Assembly (NCBI GenBank): GCA_002099365.1
Contig: MSED01000009.1
Location: forward strand, 496,001-560,000
Source: Phialophora verrucosa
Taxonomy: Eukaryota; Ascomycota; Eurotiomycetes; Chaetothyriales; Herpotrichiellaceae
Length of the DNA stretch: 64,000 nucleotides
Reading direction: 5' to 3'
Part shown: piece by piece, positions 20,627 to 32,319 of the stretch
How the letters are laid out: each line of letters begins with the position of its first letter
Position numbering within the stretch: position 1 is the first letter of the stretch
The notes under the pieces: generated by a model
What the model was told of the DNA's origin: nothing
Database searches by the model: none
Seen by the model: only the letters and a program-made list of their open reading frames with translations
Made by a program: the position numbers and the translations under genes

Positions 20627-22909
20627 CTACCCTCTATTGCCTCTCCTCCCGCCCTTTTTCCCTCTCTCAGCATGCGCTTTCAAAATCTTCCGATGCTCAA
20701 CAAGACTCCTCTTGCCTTTGGATTTAGCCTTGCCCAACATCATGAGAAAGTTCTTCTTCCGCGCCTTCTCTTTGTTCGTGGTGCTCTTACCCTCGGATTC
20801 TTTGCGCTCCTTCTTCCTTGCCGCCTTGGATTTATGCTCCTCACGATCGGCTTTGTGTTCTTCCAACAGGGCTAGCTTTTGAGCACGTGTCGCTTTGCCT
20901 CGTGAGAGCAATGCTAAACCTTCGATCTCGGCGGCTGTCAAGGGGTCGTCCATATGGCGTTGCGAATTCGTCTGTTGTGCAGTCTGTGATGCGTGATGGG
21001 TCTTCTTCATCAGTGATGATACTGATGCCGTGGTACGGAGTTCTTGCAATTTGGCAAGGTCGGCCGGTGTCAGAATGCGAGACGTTGCAAGGTTCGTCTT
21101 CGGTTGTGTGGTGTTTTCTTCTCCTTCCTCAAGGGGTTTCTCTGCCACCCCATTCTCTTTGTCGTCGGACACTTGAGCTGCGAACCGCACCTTCTTTGTT
21201 GCCGGTTGATCGTCCTCGCTGTCACTGATGTTGATCTCGTCGTCACTCTCCACGTTGATCCATCCACCGGAGTCGTCGCTGTCTTCGTCTTCTTGGATAT
21301 TCCAGGCATTCCAGTCTTCTTCGTCATCATCTTCGACTTCTTCGTCAGAGCCATCTAGCGGAAGACCTTTCTCAAGTCTCTTTCTCTGTCGCTCCTCTTC
21401 TTTCCATTTCTCAAGCAGTTCTAAGCCTTCAATCTCTCCGACGGCTTCCTCACCGAATCGCTGCTGTTTCTGCTCGCCAGACTTAAGGCCAAGCGTCGCA
21501 TCCCGGCCGCGGTCTTTCTTTCTGAGCATCTCAGCACCAACTTGCCTGTATAGGCCCAACAGACCCTTGGCCGCCATCATAACCCCCTTGTCCTTGCTCT
21601 TCTTGTACATGACCAGATCCTGCAACAAGGTATCATTCATCGCCAGAGGTTGTCGCACACAAATCTCTCGAATAGCATTCAACCCGGCCGCTGCCACCTC
21701 TCCAGCAGCAGCTTCCGAAATAAACTCGTTGGCAATCTTCTGCACCAATGGCTCCAGTATATCCGGCGGCACCAGATTATGCGTCGATTGCGCTAGTGAT
21801 GCCAGAAACGACGTAACCGACGGCTGGCGAGGCGTAAGGTACTTCAGGAAATAGGAGTAAAAGCTGATCACAGTCAACTTGTGCAGGCCGATCAACCGTG
21901 ACACAAGTTGCAAGACCAGCAGCTTCTGTTCCAGATTCAGCTTCGACTTCGTGTTCTGTAGATGCTTCGAGAACAAGTCCTCCGCAAAGCCCTGCGGATC
22001 ATGCAACAAGTGTAGAGCCGAGAAATTCAATGGATGGGGTTGACTCTTCTTCTTCTCCTTCTTCTTCACTGTCGCAGCTGCCTTCTCAAGCTTGCGTTCC
22101 GCCTTCTTACTCTTCTTATTGACGCCCACCTGGTGCCGCAATTTGCCCATATCAACAGCGCCGCCGTCGTCAGAACTCTCATCTTCGAGTTCTTCTCGCT
22201 CTTTGTCGCCGCCCAGAAAGAAGCGCACCCCTCCAACGATGCACTTCTCATTATCCGCTAGCGCAGCCTCCTTCATGATCTCCACGGCCTTGGCGTCCGT
22301 CCAGATCTGCCTCTTCCACATCTCACTCGTGAGCTTGACCGCCCACAGCGCCTTCGATGCCGCCCGATCCTCCGTCACGAGATTATGCAACGTTGTCTGC
22401 ACGCTCCTGTTCAGCTTGTGGTTCGTGGTCTTCGCATTCGCACCCCGCAAATCACTCAGGATCTTCTGGAACAACAAGGCCCTCAGCGATTTGCTCCGCG
22501 TACTCGTCAAGACCGGGAAGAGACACCGGAGCAGGGCATTCGAGTCGATGATCTCCTTCTTCCTCAACAGCACCAGACTCCCCACGATCTTCTCGCGCAA
22601 CTCGTTCTCCAACCGCGCGTGATGCGCCGACAATATCTCCACCAACTGGCGCGGAAACTCCCTTGTGTCCTCCTTGTAACAGTCCGCCACGTGCGCGACA
22701 AAGTCGATCAACTCGCGGAACGAGACGAGTCCGCCGTCCTTCGCGGACGCAGAGGGCGCTTGGAGGAAGATCTGCCTCTGGTTCTCATACTGGATGTACT
22801 GGTGCAAGAAGTCGGTGTGGTAGGATTGAGGATCTCGTTTGATTTTGTTCTGCAGGTTCGCGAGGTCGGCGTCGACTTTTTCGAGCGCCCCGAGTTTGCG
22901 CTTGCCCAT
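20627..22909 (-). CDS. SDA1: SDA1, 60S ribosome biogenesis / nuclear export factor
   Basis: 760 aa from the ATG at 22909, nearly identical in length to yeast Sda1 (767). The open frame extends upstream to 23113, but family sequence begins at MGKRKLGALEKV. The N-terminal half is alpha-helical and repeat-like (QNKIKRDPQSYHTDFLHQY, FRELIDFVAHVADCY, EFPRQLVEIL), as in Sda1. The middle shows HPLNFSALHLLHDPQGFAEDLF and FYSYFLKYLTPRQPSVT, also family landmarks. Residues about 585-640 are strongly acidic (DEEVEDDDEEDWNAW), and the C-terminus is Lys/Arg-rich with FLMMLGKAKSKGKRSL then HRKILKAH, typical of a nucleolar assembly factor. It is required for late pre-60S maturation and, in yeast, for actin organisation and passage of Start. 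Single exon. Confidence 0.93.
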   Translation of the reverse strand: MGKRKLGALEKVDADLANLQNKIKRDPQSYHTDFLHQYIQYENQRQIFLQAPSASAKDGGLVSFRELIDFVAHVADCYKEDTREFPRQLVEILSAHHARLENELREKIVGSLVLLRKKEIIDSNALLRCLFPVLTSTRSKSLRALLFQKILSDLRGANAKTTNHKLNRSVQTTLHNLVTEDRAASKALWAVKLTSEMWKRQIWTDAKAVEIMKEAALADNEKCIVGGVRFFLGGDKEREELEDESSDDGGAVDMGKLRHQVGVNKKSKKAERKLEKAAATVKKKEKKKSQPHPLNFSALHLLHDPQGFAEDLFSKHLQNTKSKLNLEQKLLVLQLVSRLIGLHKLTVISFYSYFLKYLTPRQPSVTSFLASLAQSTHNLVPPDILEPLVQKIANEFISEAAAGEVAAAGLNAIREICVRQPLAMNDTLLQDLVMYKKSKDKGVMMAAKGLLGLYRQVGAEMLRKKDRGRDATLGLKSGEQKQQRFGEEAVGEIEGLELLEKWKEEERQRKRLEKGLPLDGSDEEVEDDDEEDWNAWNIQEDEDSDDSGGWINVESDDEINISDSEDDQPATKKVRFAAQVSDDKENGVAEKPLEEGEENTTQPKTNLATSRILTPADLAKLQELRTTASVSSLMKKTHHASQTAQQTNSQRHMDDPLTAAEIEGLALLSRGKATRAQKLALLEEHKADREEHKSKAARKKERKESEGKSTTNKEKARKKNFLMMLGKAKSKGKRSLVEHRKILKAHAERGKKGGRRGNRG

Positions 22910-23878
22910 GTTCACGACCACGGAGAAGGAGTTTCTCTTCTTTGCTCGCTGGCTCGCTTGCGTGTATAAAGTATGGATGGGTGGGTGCGAGCAATCGGGC
23001 GGTGGGGCCCAGAAAAACTGGAAGTTCTGGGACTTTTTTCTAATTAGATCAGACCTTATCTTGATTAGATCGCACTGATACAGAGGTTTCCCGTCTGACG
23101 ATGTGAGCTGCACGCAAATGGGAGAGTGCTATATGTCATTACAAATCAATCATTTTATCGCCCATATCACATCGCGGCTTCATCCTTCACGTTGGCTCTA
23201 GCTATGTACAGTATTGTAGTAACGAAAAAGCTCTTTGAATCTTGCCAGATAGACTTCTCCGAGCATAATCGATATTCTCGCCCAATGGTGTCTTCGTCAT
23301 CTGCGCAGAGGTGGAGGGTCACAGCCTAGATGGTCTTTCGATTCGTTGTGTTGGGCTGGCCCTGAAGTACAGCAAAATACTCGGACGAAGGACAAACTCG
23401 TTTCGTCAATCTGGTACTTGTAGCAGTGTTAGCATTGTTTTTCGCTTTTGTGGTGAGGCCGTTATGGGATTCGGATAGGACTTACCGGATTGCACCTAAG
23501 TATTGCGACAGAATCTAAGAGCTCACAATCCAGCGTGATTCTTTGCTTCTCTGAGCATGGCCGGAAATCCGGGCAGATGATGCTCTCCGAGTGAGCAATT
23601 CGACGGGTGAGGTGCCGCGCAACCTCGTGGCAGAAAAGGAAGAAATCTCCAGGTTAGCGTCTTTATCCCAGAGTCCTGACCAGTCGATTCAGTTTCTTCG
23701 AAGAGTCAGAATGCCGGTCCGTTGTCTATCACAGTCGGTGCCTTACCGGGTACAAGGTGTTGTCTATAGGGGGTGTGTTTGATTTGTAGACATGCTGCAA
23801 GGGCCAAGTGAGCACCGCGAGGAGGGAGTTTGGATTGCGGATGGGAAGTCCACGCACAAGGGTTCGTTGAGTCGCGAG
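22910..23878. other. SDA1 promoter and downstream flank of the Zn2Cys6 gene
   Basis: Nearly 1 kb with only short, overlapping ORFs and no motif that I recognise. No repeat larger than a few bases. Confidence 0.45.
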
Positions 23879-25801
23879 CTATTGCTTGCACAAGAATTGC
23901 CATGCGGACCTCCAGGGCAGGTTCTCTGTGCACTCTTCCACCCATACCTCTTCATGCACCATCCTCAACGAGCCGTCTGGATCAACCGCACCCTTGGTCA
24001 GCTGAACTTTGAGGCGGCGACGCCCATCGCAACCCGCACCTTTGACAATCGCGAAGTGATGTATTCGTCGCTCCTCCGGCGGTAGGGCAATGGGGCGCGA
24101 TGGAACAGGATATGCTGAGAAGTGCTCGTCGCCTTCTTCGACCGCAATCATTTTTTCGACAAGGCTAGGCGCTGCTACCGAGGACCAAAGACCATCTCGG
24201 TATGGTGCCCCCTTCAGTAATTGCAAAGCTGTCCGCCGCAGAGTAGGATGGCGACACTTGGTGGCCGTGAACAGAAGTGGTGGCACAACGTCGCCATCAC
24301 AAGTGAATAGGCGACCTCCATTACTGGATGGAGTGATGCACTGAAGGACAACCCGGGCGTTGTCAACGATGGCCGCGAAATCATCCACATGGTTGTCAAA
24401 AGTCGTCTGTGAGGGACTGGTGCAGGCGGCCAGCCAGACGTAGCACATGCCCCAGTACATAAGGAGAGTTGACCCGATGCAACCCATCTCCCCATCTCGC
24501 CCATTTCTGCAAAGCTGGAGGAATTTGTCCTTCCATTGTTGGACCTCTTCGAGACGTTGCTCCTGTCTTGGCTTCAACTTTTGCATTTCATAGCCGTCGT
24601 GGTACAACAGATGTCCCACCCGAACCACTTCGTACGCTTGGTACATAAGGCTTTCCAACTGCGCCTTCGCGTCTATGAGCAGGGCCAAGTAGGGCCTCGT
24701 GGAAGGCGCCAATGGGTCTCCCGTGGGCTGGGCGTTCCACTTGAGAGGTATCGGTTTCCCAAGAGGCCCCATCAAGACTGCTTTTCGAGAAAAGAATGCA
24801 GTGACGAATTCGTAGAGGCTCGGGTCCTTCAGCTTCGCCGCCTGCGTCTGGGACATGGAGAGATTCTGGTCGAGGAGTGCAAATGCGGTATCTATGAGGC
24901 GCCATGCGTTGCCCACCTGCCTCCTGTTTCCCGTCAGCTTTGACACAGTCTCAGTGCGGCAGAGATCAAAGTGGTTCCCAACAACGCAATGCTGTGCTGT
25001 CCGGGGGACTCACTGCTGGAACTCTAGACCAGCGAAGAGGATGCAACTCAAGAGGATGTAGCCGTTGTCCGCCTCCCCGCGTTCTAGAAAGTGACGGAAG
25101 TCGACAAGAGCTCTTTGATACCATTTCAACGCCTTCCGGTGCTGTGTGTCGATGATGACTGTACTTGCGTCACAAGGCGAGTAGGAGGTTTCGAGGTCAC
25201 TGTATTGCACGTGCTCGAACATCCAGCTGGAGGAAATCACCACATTCCAAACAAAGGCATGAGATTGTGCGAGGCGGGGGACCAACTCCAGCCAAAAAGG
25301 ACCGTCGACAACGCCGGCGAAGATCGGGGCAGCGCGATGGAGGAAATAGTTGAAGGCCCATCTTTCGTCGTCGTTATGCTGCGGCGCAAACAGGTTTACG
25401 TCCGGTAACAGGATTGAGTCGTTCGGCGTCACAGTCGCATCCCCAAAAAATCGAATCCGTCGAGGTACCGGACCTTCGCATTTTCGACCAGTGTCTAGAC
25501 ACCTAGCGAAGCAACGAATGAGCAATGAGGGGATCGAATCCCATGATCAAACACACCTTTTACACTGAGGAAGTGTCTGGTCGCATTTCACTTTCCCTAT
25601 ACGGGATCGTTAGACCATGCGACGGAATGGCAGCTGTACTGGCCGATGATGTCTTGACTATTTAACGTCTTTAGAAAGAAGAGAAACTTACGGATTCTGA
25701 GCAATATCAGCAGGTTAGCTCGCACAGTCGTGGGAGATAACTCACTTGCAGGTTAGGCACCCGAATTTAGAGCGCTCCCTCCCAGGTCGGCCAGTACGCA
25801 T
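23879..25801 (-). CDS. Zn2Cys6 fungal transcription factor
   Basis: Five exons: 25801-25746, 25696-25692, 25596-25557, 25502-25014, 24923-23879; 544 aa. The second exon is only 5 nt and sits between canonical GTGAGT and GTAAGT donors. Without it the zinc cluster is broken. With it the cluster is perfect: C15-x2-C18-x6-C25-x6-C32-x2-C35-x6-C42, with RKVKC at the usual place. Introns are 49, 95, 54 and 90 nt; the first two have CTAAC branch points. The remainder resembles the fungal-specific middle region of C6 factors: a helical core with LLMYWGMCYVWLAACTS and a C-terminal regulatory tail. It should bind CGG-type half sites. The target pathway is unknown. Confidence 0.88.
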
Positions 25802-26637
25802 GAAGGCGACTTTTAGTCATTGATATTGGCGCTTTCTAGACGGTGGCCCCGTGTCAAAAAGGATAAGCAGGAAGAGATCCAGATGGGTGTTGAAAGTATC
25901 CAGTCGTCTGACTCGTTATCTTCCGCAAGAATTGATGGTAGTCGTCAGTTTGGGGAGCGAACGTTCACGTCAGACTCTCCCATCTTCGCCCTGACGCGCT
26001 CGGCGGAGCAATCATTCCGCCGTCCAGATTCCTTGGTCGGAATGGGCCATCTAGCTTTGTTCCAGGGGTGACTATCCGAGACGTTTGGTGGAGCTCGAGT
26101 ATTGTCCCATGTGTATTGATTGGACTCGTTCGCCAAAGTGCTACAATGCGGTTAGCGTGGCTGCTGTGCGCCTTTCTATTCCAGGACATTCATGTCGACT
26201 TTTGCCAGTGTCGCACTCGCAGGCGACAGTGACATAGAACGCCTTTAATCTGAGTTTGCGCAATCATTGCATGGTTCGGCAGAGATACAAATCCACATAC
26301 GATGGCTTGTCTCGCATTTGACATTAGTGAGTGTCGCTGCGCTTCCTCAACGGGCAGGGATCCATCTGTTTTGTATGCAGCCGTCCGCTTGATCAGATAT
26401 ATGTACCAGTTCACCCAGGAGGCACTCCGCACTCGACGCTTGTCCACAGCAACCTGCTAGTTCTCCTCATCTGACTTATCTGCTCTTTGTCTCTACCGTT
26501 GAAACGGGGGCTTTGACGTTGTTTGCGCGACCCAAATCACCGTGTGAAGCCTCTCTCGCTGGTACAAGCGCCGTCCCTGCCCTGCACAGCCTCCAAACAT
26601 CCGACTCCAACCTCACAGCACACATAAAGTAACCACC
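25802..26637. other. Intergenic, divergent promoters of Zn2Cys6 gene and small membrane protein
   Basis: 836 bp of conflicting short ORFs in both orientations, none convincing. It ends in a CCACC context directly before the small-protein ATG. Confidence 0.45.
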
Positions 26638-26871
26638 ATGACTTCTCTCTCGCCTACAATCATTGTCTTGATTGTCATAATAGCAGCTGCAGCTTCGGTT
26701 GTCGTGGGCTTCGCCACCCAAAAATTGTTCGGCAAAGCAGATCCTGCCGCCGACAACTTCAACCAGACGAAACCGGAACAAGTGGCATACATGAGGGAGG
26801 TTCGTGAAAGGAACATGATGGAGGCATTCGGGGACAGAAGACCTCCGCCTCCTCGTGGACATGAGATATGA
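26638..26871 (+). CDS. Small single-pass membrane protein, unknown function
   Basis: 77 aa, with a good start context (CCACCATG). Residues about 8-25 form one strongly hydrophobic helix (IIVLIVIIAAAASVVV). After it comes a short hydrophilic tail with KPEQVAYMREVRERNMMEAFG and a proline run (RPPPPRG). The hydrophobic start could be a signal anchor rather than a cleaved signal peptide, as there is no clear cleavage site. Small membrane proteins of this layout are common in Pezizomycotina, but I do not recognise a family. The coding case rests on the start context, the clean amphipathic layout and lack of competing ORFs; it could still be wrong. Confidence 0.55.
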   Translation: MTSLSPTIIVLIVIIAAAASVVVGFATQKLFGKADPAADNFNQTKPEQVAYMREVRERNMMEAFGDRRPPPPRGHEI

Positions 26872-27802
26872 TAGTGGCCCTCGGAGCAGCGAACTGCAGA
26901 AAATTCAGCAGCCAATGGCCAACCATTCAAGATGGTCCTCAGGAAACACCTTCGAGATAGCACAGTTCGTCGTGTACATGGAAGAGGAGAGCGGCCGCAG
27001 GCGGTGGGCGAGAAACACTGGATTAGATACTGGGTGGTTTGAGGAAGGCTCGTGGTATCAGAAGGAGGGTGCTGTCGATGATGGAAATGGCGATAAAATC
27101 TGACGACGGTCATGCGACAAACCCGACTTGCGATTCAACGCCCCCATGACCCAATGGTTACCGGTGGCATTCAAGTGGGATCAACACTGGGCTGTTCGCC
27201 CATCAGCAGTATGACACAGCCCGAGCTTACACCGTGCACTGTCGGCTCTTGATCAAGGATGTTTGCATGGGAAGAAATAAACATACTGTTCGGACTGTTG
27301 GGGTTGGTGATGGGTTTCTCAAGGTCTCAGGTTCAGAAGTGGGATCTGTTTGTAAATTTGGTCGACCTCGTCCTGAAAATACACGCCGCTTCCTCGCTCT
27401 TGCCTCCTGCACAAGAAAACACCGATAATAATCCACCTCACACTCATCTCGTGATGATGCAGCGACCACGGAGTGAATCATACCTTTTATAGTAGCCCGG
27501 ACGAGAGAACTGGTGCTATATGCCCGTATTAGCCTCTGTTGTCAACAGGGTATGCGCCACCATCCGAATACTGGGTCGATTCTCGCAGGCTCATGGAATG
27601 GAAGGTTTTTAAGTTCATGCCATTTTGGATTTGGTAAGATTCGGCTTCAACTGAGCGCCGAATTCTGCTGGCCGTACCACCAGTTATGCATCTGCCTTGC
27701 CTGGAAGCTCTTCTTGACCGAGATGATCTTCAACTGAACCATCCATATGTCACAATCGATTGCCATGCCCGATACCAACAACACCATATTCTAGTGGTCA
27801 CT
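26872..27802. other. Intergenic, downstream flanks of small membrane protein and RPS5
   Basis: 930 bp between two converging genes. The ORFs that overlap here (up to 84 aa) show no motif. No RNA or repeat seen. Confidence 0.45.
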
Positions 27803-28625
27803 TTACCGATTGCTCTTGGCGACACGCTCCAACTCATCCTTCTTCTTGATGGCGTAGGAGTTGCTGCTTCCCTTTGCAGCGTTGATCAGTTCTTCCGCCA
27901 GGCATTCGGCAATGCTCTTGACGTTCCGGAAAGCAGCCTCACGGGCACCAATTGTGAGAAGGGCAATGGCCTGGTTGACACGGCGGAGAGGGGAGACATC
28001 GACGGCTTGTCTTCGGACAGTACCGGCGCTTCCAATTCTGGTGCTGTCTTCACGGGGACCACAGTTGACAATAGCATCGACTGCAATCTGGATGGGGTTT
28101 TGGTCGGTCATAATGTGGATCTAGAGACAACTGTCAGTCCTTCTTCTCACTGTCTCCGCTTGCCCGCCGCATGACCTACAATCTCGAAAGAATGTGCCAC
28201 AATCCGGATAGCCATCAGCTTCTTGCCGTTGTTGCGGCCGTTCATCATAAGGGAGTTGGTCAACCGCTCAATGATAGGGCATTGCGCCTTTCGGAACCGC
28301 TTTGCGGCATAACGACCGGCCGAGTGGGAGATGTAGACGGGGGATCGAATTTGGATGTAATCGCTACAGAACTGATCAGTCTTTGAACACTTGCGAGGAA
28401 TCAGCCGCGGCGCACGTCAATGAGATGTCTCTGACTTCAACGTCCTCATAGCTCCATTCTAACCTTGTGCGTTAGCCTCTGTCGCCGGTCTATGTCAATA
28501 TTAGCAGGGAGAATGGACGCACTGTTGAACAGCTTGATGCTGCCGAGTTCTGCAGTGACATCTTTGGGCAGCACTGGCCAGCTGCTGACTGGGTTTTCGA
28601 CCTCGACCTCGCCGTTGTCCGACAT
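27803..28625 (-). CDS. RPS5: 40S ribosomal protein uS7 (RPS5)
   Basis: Four exons: 28625-28523, 28458-28416, 28363-28180, 28120-27803; 215 aa, the normal length. Introns are 64, 52 and 59 nt. The spliced product contains the hallmark blocks GRYAAKRFRKAQCPIIERL, NSLMMNGRNNGKKL, DQNPIQIAVDAI, RRQAVDVSPLRRVNQAI and the invariant C-terminal ending SSNSYAIKKKDELERVAKSNR (last residues). uS7 sits in the head of the small subunit, contacts mRNA at the E site and helps start-codon selection. Introns clustered in the 5' half are usual for fungal ribosomal protein genes. Confidence 0.96.
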
Positions 28626-29153
28626 GATTGCGATTCGGCGTTGGCGACGTGGTGTATGCGAGTGTCAATACAATGTTCGAGGTGTGTCGGCCTGCGATTT
28701 CGAGGTTTGTGGGATAGTGTTTTCGCGCTACTGCCGCCAAGCTTTGCACGTGACTTAGTAGTACCGAAGTTCAGCCGACAGAGTAGCCGATCACTCGATT
28801 TCAGTCTTCAAATCTAGGTGCCTCAGCTCTTTGCTTGCATGTACAATTTACGAATAAGCCTGGATGATGCGTCTCCTTTGCACTCGTACGGCGTCTGATG
28901 AAACCGCATGAGTTTTAAACATTTGCAAAGCTCTCAATGGATCTAATGGCGAACTATAACTACATAGCCACAGGAGAATCTCGCCGTTGTCGTCACCATC
29001 CCAACTATTCCTCGATCCTGATAGACAAACACAAGAGCTTATCCGCAATATTTAATACAGCGCTCTCTTGCCACCTTATGAACCCCGTATTCGATATATC
29101 CAGGCTGATTCCTACCCTGGGAACCCAGTAACTCAACACTAGCTAACACAAAT
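28626..29153. other. RPS5 promoter region and permease 3' flank
   Basis: 528 bp with nothing coding that I can support. A TpA-rich stretch lies near 28850-28920. Confidence 0.45.
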
Positions 29154-31463
29154 CTATGCCGAAGCACGCTTCTCTATGATACTTGGTTTTCTCATATGCT
29201 CCACTGCGGAGTCGATGCCACCAGCCAGCTTAGGTCCGACATATCCTTTTCTCGCGCCTATCAGCCACCAGACCGTCACAAAGATGGTCAAGCCGCCCCA
29301 GATCAGGCATGCGTAGTTCATGGTCTCGGCGTCCGTCGGAAGAGCGAACGGGAAACAGTAAATGACAAACCAGACAATCATGTATCCGCAGGCAATAAAA
29401 TTCATCACCATGCCGAATTTGCCCAAGGTGAACGGCCCGAACACAACGTTCTTGCGGCGGGTTAAGAGGTGAGGGAGTATCGCTGCGATGTAGCTATTCT
29501 TCGGTTAGCTCTCCTCGCAATCCTAACGTGCAACGGCAATTACCTTGCTGAAGACATAAGCACGAATGACCCAACAAAGGCATTGAAGGCGGTTTCACTC
29601 CCGACGTAGATACTGCATCATTGTCAACGTTTTGCAGGCCGGCTGTAATTTACAACTCACCATCCAAGAACGGTCACAAGACAGCCGCACGCCAGCGTCG
29701 CGATGAGCGGCATCCCAAATGTAGGTGATACCTTGCTGACGTATTGGGAAAACGGAGTTGCCTTGTCCCGGCCCAACGTCCACAGTGTTCGGCCTGCCGT
29801 GATGTAGACGCCTACCATACATGTTGTTATGCACAGGAGGAAGGGAATCAACAAGCCAATAGCACCGCCGGCTGATCCTGTCGCCTGACGATAAATCTCG
29901 GCAAGTGGAAAACCTGCATCGAAGAGCGCATCATAGTCGTTGATGGCGTACATCTAGTATCATCCTCAAATTAGCATCGTTGCGAGGAAAAGAATCGCGA
30001 CAGTTGTTTAGTAGTTAATGTAGCACTGACTATTCCCGATGAACAAATCCCTTGTCTTTCAAGAGAGGCTCAAGATTGCGGCTGCACTTACAATGGCGAT
30101 GATGTAGACGAGGCCCGTGACAAATCCAATGCTCATCTGCAGTCCTATGGCGATCGGAATATTTCTGGCAGGATTTGGAACCTCTTCAGCAATATGGCTG
30201 TCAGGAACACAATCAGCATCGGAAGTCTACAACTGTAAGCGGGAATATGATCTTACCTCACAGCGTCCGGCGTACCGACCGAGTATGCGCCGTTGAGCAT
30301 GCCCGCAACGAAGACGAATCTGTAGAAGTCATTTTGTCAATGTGTTTCAATCTTTCCAGGAGGTCCAAGACCCACCCGTTCGGGTACCCTATATCTGCGC
30401 TCCATTCAGTCCAGACGAAGCTGGACGAAGCATGTGGTGGACGGCCGCCCGAGCCGGGCATGGCAGCACTAGGGTCCGTCAATGTCTTCACTCGTAGCAA
30501 TATCAGTGGTACACTTACACAACAATTACCGTCACCAACAGCCCAACCAAGATGAGGATGATTCCGATGGTATTGAGGTAAGGCATTGCTCGATTAAAGA
30601 AACAGACGGACAGGCAACCAAGCCAGGTCACAATCTCGAAGCTAGTCAGCAAAGCCGTCTCGTCGAGTGCCGGCGCGCTCTTACCAGATAGGTGACGAAG
30701 ACGTGCCATCGATGCACTTCCAGATCTTTGTGTTCGAGGGCATACATCTGCACAAAAGTGTTTGCTGTCGACATCAGCATCTGGTAGCAAGACGTGGGGA
30801 AAGGGACAAACCAAGGATGAAACTCATCGAGGCTGCTCCGAATACCCATGCCAACCAATTCCAATATCCAGCATAGAAGCTAAGGCTGATATCAGCAGTG
30901 TGCACACCAAACCGGCATCAGAGGAGGAGCGTACCCAACAATGCGACCCCATTTTTTACCAGGGGTCACCGACGCCCAGTGGTACTGAGTTGTTGTTAGC
31001 ATCCCGGGCCTGTTTGAGGATGACTAGACGCGAAGGCTTTGATCGAATCGCCTCAGATTCTAGGGCAAAACTCACCACTCCGGCGCTGGAGGGAATGGCC
31101 GATGCCAATTCAGCCAGACTGGCTGCTATTATCCAATAGAAGACCGAAACCGCGATGAACTCGTAGATGACGCCAGGGGGACCGCCATTGAAGATGGCGA
31201 GCAGAATTGAGCCTCCTACAGCAGGCCATACATCTACATACTGGTCAGTCTCGTTCATCAATATAGGTGCAATAGGTCGTCCACGCACTTCCGACGACGA
31301 GACCAACACCGGCGGCTGAGAGGAGATTGAAGTTTCTCTCAAGCTCTTGTACGTGGCCAGAGGCGTTGATGAGTTCCGAGATGCCTGTGTCGGGCGGAGA
31401 TTCAGTCGCATCGGCACCCGGAAGAGGGTCTTTCTTGTCGTCCGCAGTCGCTGGTGCCGCCAT
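29154..31463 (-). CDS. APC-superfamily amino acid/choline (ACT family) permease
   Basis: Twelve exons: 31463-31289, 31233-31076, 30984-30935, 30879-30812, 30764-30685, 30634-30519, 30468-30376, 30319-30257, 30197-30092, 29953-29661, 29612-29544, 29493-29154; introns 47-138 nt; 536 aa. The spliced protein has twelve predicted membrane segments. The first carries the ACT signature FNLLSAAGVGLVVGNVWPA then GGSILLAIFNGGPPG. Others are YWIIAASLAELASAIPSSAG, GTPDAVSHIAEEVPNPARN (the family's conserved loop) and VYITAGRTLWTLGRD. Relatives carry choline, GABA, polyamine precursors or basic amino acids, so the substrate is open. It is divergent from the SDR-deacetylase fusion with 856 bp between starts. 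Confidence 0.92.
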
Positions 31464-32319
31464 TTTTTGCAATTCTACGAAACGAAAAATTACCTTGAGC
31501 AAGGCTACCGCAGATGGGAGATCAGAAGAGGAACATCAAGACTCATATATGCCGATAGCCTCCATCTCCTTTCTTTGACGATGGTCAGATAGCACGAGTC
31601 TCGCCTGGGAGATAGGCATATCCAGCGCGAATAGTACCGCGTAGGGACCTGTCTCTGATATCGCAGACGCCAGCCAGTCACAATGAAGATCATGATCCTT
31701 CACAAATTTAATCACTCGCTTACCGGGCACATTTTCCCCTGCCTGGGCGCCGTACCAGCATAAAATGTCTGGGGGGCAACTAGCACAACACGAACTCAGA
31801 TGAGCACTCTGATAGGGAAGCCGGCGGGCAGAGATAGCTGACAACAAACGTCAAGTCAGAGCTCGAGCTCCAGGTAATTACCGCGCGTCAGCTTCTGGAA
31901 GCTTGTTCAATGGAGCTAAATGTAATCAGGCAGGACGGAACCCAAAGAGTCTGGGCGTGCCAGGGCATGGCCAGCAATTGAGAATAACGCGGATCTCCGC
32001 TCTCGACACGCCACCACCCAAGCAAAGGCGGGAGGGGCACCGGGGCACTCGGGTTCTCAGAAATAATGGAAGTGTACGAGTAATCCGTGCTCCGTTCGTA
32101 TTGTGTCATCGTACGAGCACCACTGCTGCAAGTTTAGATTCCACGTGTCGCTCGCATCTCAGCCTCGGGACCTGCGTGGACCTGGTGACGGAGATCTCCA
32201 GGCTATATCGAAAATACTCGTACGTGCGTCGGCGAAAATTGATCTTCAAGAGGACTACTCATTTGAACTATCCAGGATCTCCTACACGTAGCCTGTATTA
32301 CTCAAGATAACCCAACTCA
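31464..32319. promoter_or_regulatory. Shared divergent promoter, permease and SDR-deacetylase gene
   Basis: 856 bp without a credible ORF. Two copies of the 8-mer TACGAGTA (one inverted) occur at 32075-32082 and 32215-32222, close to the fusion gene. The arrangement suggests joint control; no known regulator site can be named. Confidence 0.45.

Noticed and set aside
25525..25545. A tRNA-like T-loop sequence (GGATCGAATCC) inside the third intron of the Zn2Cys6 gene
   Set aside because: No matching acceptor, D or anticodon arms around it.
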